A DNA stretch of 64,000 bases from Bacteroidota bacterium (lineage in GTDB: Bacteria > Bacteroidota > Bacteroidia > Bacteroidales > P3): positions 1-64,000 of the forward strand of contig JAFNAQ010000007.1 in NCBI GenBank assembly GCA_017860275.1, read 5' to 3'. Each line of letters opens with the position of its first letter. The stretch's first letter is position 1. The notes under the pieces were generated by a model. That model saw only the letters and a list, made by a program, of their open reading frames with translations, did no database searches and had not been told where the DNA came from. A program made the translations under genes and the position numbers. Of the stretch, positions 60,596 through 64,000 are shown one piece after another.

Positions 60596-61427
60596 TGGGT
60601 TTATAGTAATCATATACTATCTGACCTATCTTCCCAATTAAATCCTCTGCAACAGGATAGTCTAGGCTTATATTCTTCATAAATACTGAGATAATTACAT
60701 GATTATTCTCATCTATCTCCATTACTCCAACATCATTTACCGCCATAACTACTCCCTTAGGATTCCTTGGCCCCGTTCCGCTCTTATGCCAAAGGTTTAC
60801 ATTTTCAGGCAAGTATTTACCTAGTCTTAATGGTGATTTACCATTCATTATCGATTTCAAATATATCTTTGTTTCTTGGTTAAGACTCTGGGTAAAAAAG
60901 GTTTTATACAGAAGTTCTGTCATAGAGAGTGGATAGCAATAATTATCATAAGCCAAATCAACATTCTCATGCATCTGTTTCTCTGTATTAATTATCTCAA
61001 TTCCTTTTACTCCTAAAGATTTTACATAAGCGTTAACCTTCTTTGGTGAAACAATCTTATTAAATAATATATCACAAGTATTATTATCAGACTCCTTAAC
61101 TGTCTTTTCAAGTAAAAATGAAAGCAATGCGATGGAGTCTTTAGACTTAATCTTATCATCAAGTTTATACTTTCCTTTCTCAACCTTATTCATCACAGCC
61201 AAAGCAAGAGGAAACTTATATACACTTTGCATAGGATACTTGATATTATTATTAAACAACATTGTATCCTTCTTTTCAACATGAATAATTGCAATACCAA
61301 CATCCATAGGAGGATGTTTCATAAGACTAAGAATAATCTTTTTCTTCATTCCAAGAAGTCCTTCTTGTGCAAATAGACCTTGGCTAAGCAATATAACCAG
61401 ACTAAAAAATAAAATAATCTTTTTCAT
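60588..61427 (-). CDS. Class A (subclass A2-like) beta-lactamase
   Basis: 279 residues. Signal peptide about 1-20. Active-site motifs: Ser68-Val-Tyr-Lys71 (SxxK), Ser113-Asp-Asn (SDN) and Lys215-Ser-Gly (KSG), with an omega-loop region EKQMHENVDLAYDN. The layout fits the Bacteroidota A2 group (CfxA/CepA/PER-like), so hydrolysis of penicillins or cephalosporins is expected. Expressed from its own TATCTTTG promoter and convergent with the LiaF/LytTR operon. No mobile-element flanks are seen, so it is probably chromosomal and native. Confidence 0.92.
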   Translation of the reverse strand: MKKIILFFSLVILLSQGLFAQEGLLGMKKKIILSLMKHPPMDVGIAIIHVEKKDTMLFNNNIKYPMQSVYKFPLALAVMNKVEKGKYKLDDKIKSKDSIALLSFLLEKTVKESDNNTCDILFNKIVSPKKVNAYVKSLGVKGIEIINTEKQMHENVDLAYDNYCYPLSMTELLYKTFFTQSLNQETKIYLKSIMNGKSPLRLGKYLPENVNLWHKSGTGPRNPKGVVMAVNDVGVMEIDENNHVIISVFMKNISLDYPVAEDLIGKIGQIVYDYYKPTK

Positions 61428-61466
61428 ATCAATAATAAATCACAAATAATTAACTTAATAACCCTG

Positions 61467-61474
61467 CAAAGATA
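61467..61474 (-). promoter_or_regulatory. -7 element (TATCTTTG) of the beta-lactamase gene
   Basis: Exact TAnnTTTG match on the minus strand, 40 nt upstream of the ATG. Confidence 0.5.
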
Positions 61475-61511
61475 AATATTTATTCCCTACCTTCGCAAAA
61501 AAATATGCCTT

Positions 61512-62306
61512 ATGGAAGACAATAGAATGCCTGTACTTTTTCTTGGACACGGAAGTCCAATGAATGCAATAGAAGAAAATCAGTTTGTTCAAGGATTTAG
61601 GGATATTGAAAAAGAAATTCCTCGACCTAGGGCAATATTATGTATATCTGCTCATTGGTTTATCAAAGGGACTAAGGTTACTGCTATGGCTTTGCCAAAA
61701 ACTATTCACGACTTCTATGGTTTTCCTCACGAGCTGTATCATATTAAGTACCCAGCAAAGGGAAATCCTGAACTTGCAAACAAAGTAAAGGACTTACTAT
61801 CTCCCTATGAGGTAGAACTAGATTATGATTGGGGCATAGACCATGGAGCATGGTCTGTAATTAAACATCTATATCCAAATGCAGATATTCCTCTTATTCA
61901 ACTAAGCATTGATATTTCCAAAGATGCACAATCCCATTTCGAAATGGCTGCAAAACTTTCCTCTCTAAGAGACGAAGGAGTATTGATTATTGGAAGTGGT
62001 AATATTGTCCATAACCTTTCAATGGTTGACTATGATAATTTCAGCAAGGATAATTATGGCTTTGAATGGGCAAAAGAGGTAAGGGAAAGAGTAAACTCTT
62101 GCCTATTAAATAATGATTTTACTCCACTAATTGAATACCAAAAAGAGTCAAAAGCCTTCTCTATGGCAATACCAACTCCAGAACATTATCTGCCATTAAT
62201 CTATATTATAGCACAGAAACAAGAAGGAGAAAATATTAGATTATTTAACGACAAAATGGTTGCAGGAAGCCTAAGCATGACAAGTCTAATAATTTCATTT
62301 CGTTAA
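61512..62306 (+). CDS. ygiD: LigB/YgiD-family extradiol dioxygenase (4,5-DOPA dioxygenase-like)
   Basis: 264 residues. Metal-binding His residues are in FLGHGSPMNAI, CISAHW and IDHGAW, and the body matches the DODA-type family (GFPHELYHIKYPAKG, IIGSGNIVHNLS). Ring-cleaving activity on catechols is known for relatives, but the physiological substrate here is not evident. Monocistronic, with a weak -7 match (TACCTTCG) upstream. Confidence 0.9.
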   Translation: MEDNRMPVLFLGHGSPMNAIEENQFVQGFRDIEKEIPRPRAILCISAHWFIKGTKVTAMALPKTIHDFYGFPHELYHIKYPAKGNPELANKVKDLLSPYEVELDYDWGIDHGAWSVIKHLYPNADIPLIQLSIDISKDAQSHFEMAAKLSSLRDEGVLIIGSGNIVHNLSMVDYDNFSKDNYGFEWAKEVRERVNSCLLNNDFTPLIEYQKESKAFSMAIPTPEHYLPLIYIIAQKQEGENIRLFNDKMVAGSLSMTSLIISFR

Positions 62307-62775
62307 TTTTAAGAAACGTATTCTTCTATTATTCACAAAAATCCTTGTTTTCTCGCTCTAGAATCTTATTCTAAATTCATAGAATAAGATTCTATTTTCG
62401 TAGAATAAGGAGTTATTCCCATAAAATCTTTATTTCCATGAAAATATACTTCGTTTCTGTAAATGTTTATCAGAGAAAAATCCAAAAAGATGAGGTTTCC
62501 TTGGAAAAAGAGGAGATAAAATTTCCCGTAGAGACGCGATGAATCGCGTCTCAGCAAATTCACCTTCAAAAAATCCAAAATCCAAGAAATTAATTATAAA
62601 GAATTAACGAATCTTTCTTCCCATCCCAACAACCCTCCTCAAATTTTAAATCCTAGACCCCTAATCTCATTACAAATAATTAACATGAAAGCTTGCATAA
62701 TGTTATCATAAACCCAAAAATACCCCAGAAATGTTAAATACATTCTCAACACCTTTTAATTCAACAATAAAGTAC
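62307..62775. repeat. Repeat-rich intergenic region
   Basis: No gene. Holds an inverted pair TAGAATCTTATTCTA (62359-62373) and its reverse complement (62380-62394), several AGAATAAG-like words, the palindrome GAGACGCGAT-GA-ATCGCGTCTC (62531-62552), and copy B of the ~105-bp dispersed repeat (62602-62706). Confidence 0.7.
62602..62706 (+). repeat. Dispersed ~105-bp intergenic repeat, copy B
   Basis: Same length and orientation as 1726-1830. Shared start AATTAACGA and end AAAGCTTGCATAATGTTAT. Confidence 0.65.
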
Positions 62776-62783
62776 TAATTTTG
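62776..62783 (+). promoter_or_regulatory. -7 element (TAATTTTG) of the secreted unknown gene
   Basis: Exact TAnnTTTG match. It overlaps the upstream TTG start candidate and supports the ATG at 62808. Confidence 0.5.
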
Positions 62784-62807
62784 AGGACGGATAATAAACT
62801 ATCATTT

Positions 62808-63488
62808 ATGATCAAACATTTTTTTATTCTTTTATTGCCTATATTCTGTTATTCACAAGGAAAGAATAATGACTCTTTATTGTTTTGTAATAAAGTTGTG
62901 GGCTTAACTAATTCTATTGGAGTTATTGAATTAAGAAATGACCACTTACCTAATATAGATTGTTATTCTATCTTGGATTTAAAAGACAATACTCTTATTA
63001 AATTCTCTGCACAAAAAGACTATTTTATTTACAATGAACAAGAAAGCAAATTTTCCAAATTCATAATAAGTGATACATCTAAATACTTCAATCCTTTTAA
63101 TTATTATATCGAACCAACATTTATCCAATTTGAATGCAAGTCAGAAGAGCAAGGATATTATTTGGTCTATCTAAATAAAGAAAGAACGAATATTGGCAAA
63201 ATAATTAAGGATACTTTGAAGTTCAAATTAATTAATTGGTATGATTATTATAGAGAGAATTATCCAATAATTGATACAAATTCAATTATAAAATCAAACC
63301 TTGATGATAAATTAAATTTATCTCCAAATATTGATGAAGTTTGCGTTTATAGAATAACTAAGATAAAAGATGAATGGATGGAGTTAAGGTCTATAAAAGA
63401 GGTCAGCGAGAGTTGCACCTATAATAGATTATGGGTAAAGTGGATTGATAATAACAAAATCATTTTGAAGCTAGCACTTGACTTATAA
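62808..63488 (+). CDS. Small secreted protein of unknown function
   Basis: 226 residues starting MIKHFFILLLPIFCYSQG, a signal peptide cleaved near residue 16. The mature part is rich in Lys, Asp, Ser and Tyr with alternating strands (FKLINWYDYYRENYP), with two or three Cys. I recognise no family. The ATG at 62808 is favoured over a TTG nine codons upstream because of the promoter position and signal peptide. Ends just before a terminator and tRNA-Ser on the other strand. Confidence 0.6.
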   Translation: MIKHFFILLLPIFCYSQGKNNDSLLFCNKVVGLTNSIGVIELRNDHLPNIDCYSILDLKDNTLIKFSAQKDYFIYNEQESKFSKFIISDTSKYFNPFNYYIEPTFIQFECKSEEQGYYLVYLNKERTNIGKIIKDTLKFKLINWYDYYRENYPIIDTNSIIKSNLDDKLNLSPNIDEVCVYRITKIKDEWMELRSIKEVSESCTYNRLWVKWIDNNKIILKLALDL

Positions 63489-63495
63489 AAAACGA

Positions 63496-63532
63496 AAAAA
63501 AGGCTGAAAGAATTTCTTCTTTACAGCCTTCT
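63496..63532 (-). terminator. Terminator of tRNA-Ser(GGA), also usable for the plus-strand gene
   Basis: On the minus strand AAGGCTG...AAAGAA pairs with TTCTTTCAGCCTT (one bulge), followed by T residues. Confidence 0.8.
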
Positions 63533-63534
63533 TG

Positions 63535-63622
63535 CGGAGAGTAAGAGATTCGAACTCTTGAAACCCTTTAGAGGTTTACGCACTTTCCAGGCGCGCTCCT
63601 TCAACCACTCGGACAACTCTCC
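63535..63622 (-). tRNA. tRNA-Ser (anticodon GGA)
   Basis: 88-nt type II tRNA. Acceptor GGAGAGT pairs with ACTCTCC, anticodon GGA in the CTGGAAA loop, long variable arm, T-loop AGTTCGAATC, discriminator G. CCA not encoded. Confidence 0.97.
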
Positions 63623-63634
63623 TATTTTGTCTTC

Positions 63635-64000
63635 TTATTCTGATTTATCTTGTTCTAATATTTCTTCTTCTATTATCTCTGGTTGAGCTTCTTTTCTCTC
63701 AAGTATTTTTGATGAGTTATCTTTGTACTGCGACGGATCCAAAAAGATTGGAAGATTTACCTTTGAAAAGGTATTTGGCAGAGATGTCTCTATCTTAAAT
63801 TGCTTACCACTTGCTGGGTGTTGCAACTGTATTGAAGTACAGTAAAGCTTTAACCAGTTATCTGATTCTTGTCTTAATCCAAAACGATGATCTCCTACTA
63901 CAGGATTCCCAATATTACTTAAATGGAAACGTACTTGAAGAGGAAAATAGGTCAAAGGATTAACAAGCAAGTGGGAATACGTTTCAAAGGTCTCTAAGGT
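63635..64000 (-). CDS. RluA-type pseudouridine synthase-like protein, C-terminal part (runs off window)
   Basis: The frame is open to the window edge, so only the last 121 codons are seen. VRFHLSNIGNPVVGDHRFG and the later LYCTSIQLQHPASGKQFKI match the end of RluA-family pseudouridine synthases (usual form RVHL--IGHP-VGD--YG). The normally invariant GRTHQIR stretch before it reads TYFPLQVR here, so RNA binding or catalysis may be altered. An acidic tail (EIIEEEILEQDKSE) follows the domain. The catalytic Asp region is outside the window. Confidence 0.75.
   Translation of the reverse strand, partial: TLETFETYSHLLVNPLTYFPLQVRFHLSNIGNPVVGDHRFGLRQESDNWLKLYCTSIQLQHPASGKQFKIETSLPNTFSKVNLPIFLDPSQYKDNSSKILERKEAQPEIIEEEILEQDKSE

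Noticed and set aside
62366-62578. 70-codon minus-strand open frame
   Set aside because: Covers inverted repeats and the GC-rich palindrome; no ribosome-binding or promoter support.

Overview
The window is a stretch of an AT-rich Bacteroidota chromosome, most likely order Bacteroidales. Several independent signals agree on this. Promoters fit TTTG-N17/19-TAnnTTTG rather than the sigma70 consensus. There is a type IX secretion (T9SS) C-terminal sorting domain, an S46 dipeptidyl-peptidase, a HU-HIG type DNA-binding protein, an IS3 element and an orphan IS1595-type zinc-ribbon protein. The envelope gene repertoire is that of a Gram-negative bacterium. No rRNA, CRISPR array or prophage was seen.

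Layout: 1-1565 is an intact-looking IS3-family insertion sequence with a programmed -1 frameshift site. 1.8-11.7 kb (minus strand) holds an HhH/beta-barrel protein, a class II (B12) ribonucleotide reductase, and a three-gene envelope operon (S41 protease, transglutaminase-like protein, small outer-membrane barrel). 11.9-17.2 kb holds a PpiD/SurA-type foldase, an ECF sigma factor and an S46 peptidase. 17.2-18.8 kb is mostly non-coding dispersed repeats around one small secreted protein. 18.9-26.8 kb holds pheT, two unknown genes, mreC-mreD without mreB, an HTH-pentapeptide regulator, an orphan transposase zinc ribbon and a rhodanese-DUF1847 pair. 26.8-27.2 kb is a tRNA Ser-Pro-Arg operon. 27.3-35.9 kb holds a phospholipase D protein, ahcY with an ABC exporter, and a six-gene operon (ldcA, yraN, merR-like, an ArsC-like protein, ddl, alkaline phosphatase) dominated by peptidoglycan and periplasmic functions. 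36-48 kb is the accessory core: a T9SS-sorted protein and a 3132-residue SpvB/FG-GAP/RHS giant with a short basic C-terminal tip. A small putative immunity gene follows, with an RHS remnant and dispersed repeats behind it. 48.6-64 kb holds a HU-like protein, a DegT-galE-exosortase operon, folB-pheS-cyclophilin, a recX-deacetylase pair and a serpin-like lipoprotein. It continues with an EF-G2-type factor, a LiaF-like/LytTR pair convergent with a class A beta-lactamase, a LigB-type dioxygenase, a secreted unknown, tRNA-Ser(GGA) and the end of an RluA-type protein.

The most promising candidate for a less-described system is the 36-48 kb locus. A T9SS cargo protein sits 11 nt upstream of a Tc-toxin-like (TcB/TcC-like) RHS protein, whose base composition changes abruptly at module boundaries, including exactly at the DPDG cleavage motif that precedes the tip. 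Other unusual items are an EF-G lacking the catalytic G3 histidine, a serpin-fold lipoprotein without an inhibitory hinge, an ArsC-like protein that has lost its P-loop arginine, and a heptanucleotide repeat in the signal-peptide codons of an alkaline phosphatase. There are also perfectly interleaved opposing promoters at 55.75 kb, and several families of dispersed intergenic repeats with paired copies inside this window.

All calls rest on reading the sequence and recalling family motifs. No database search was run.
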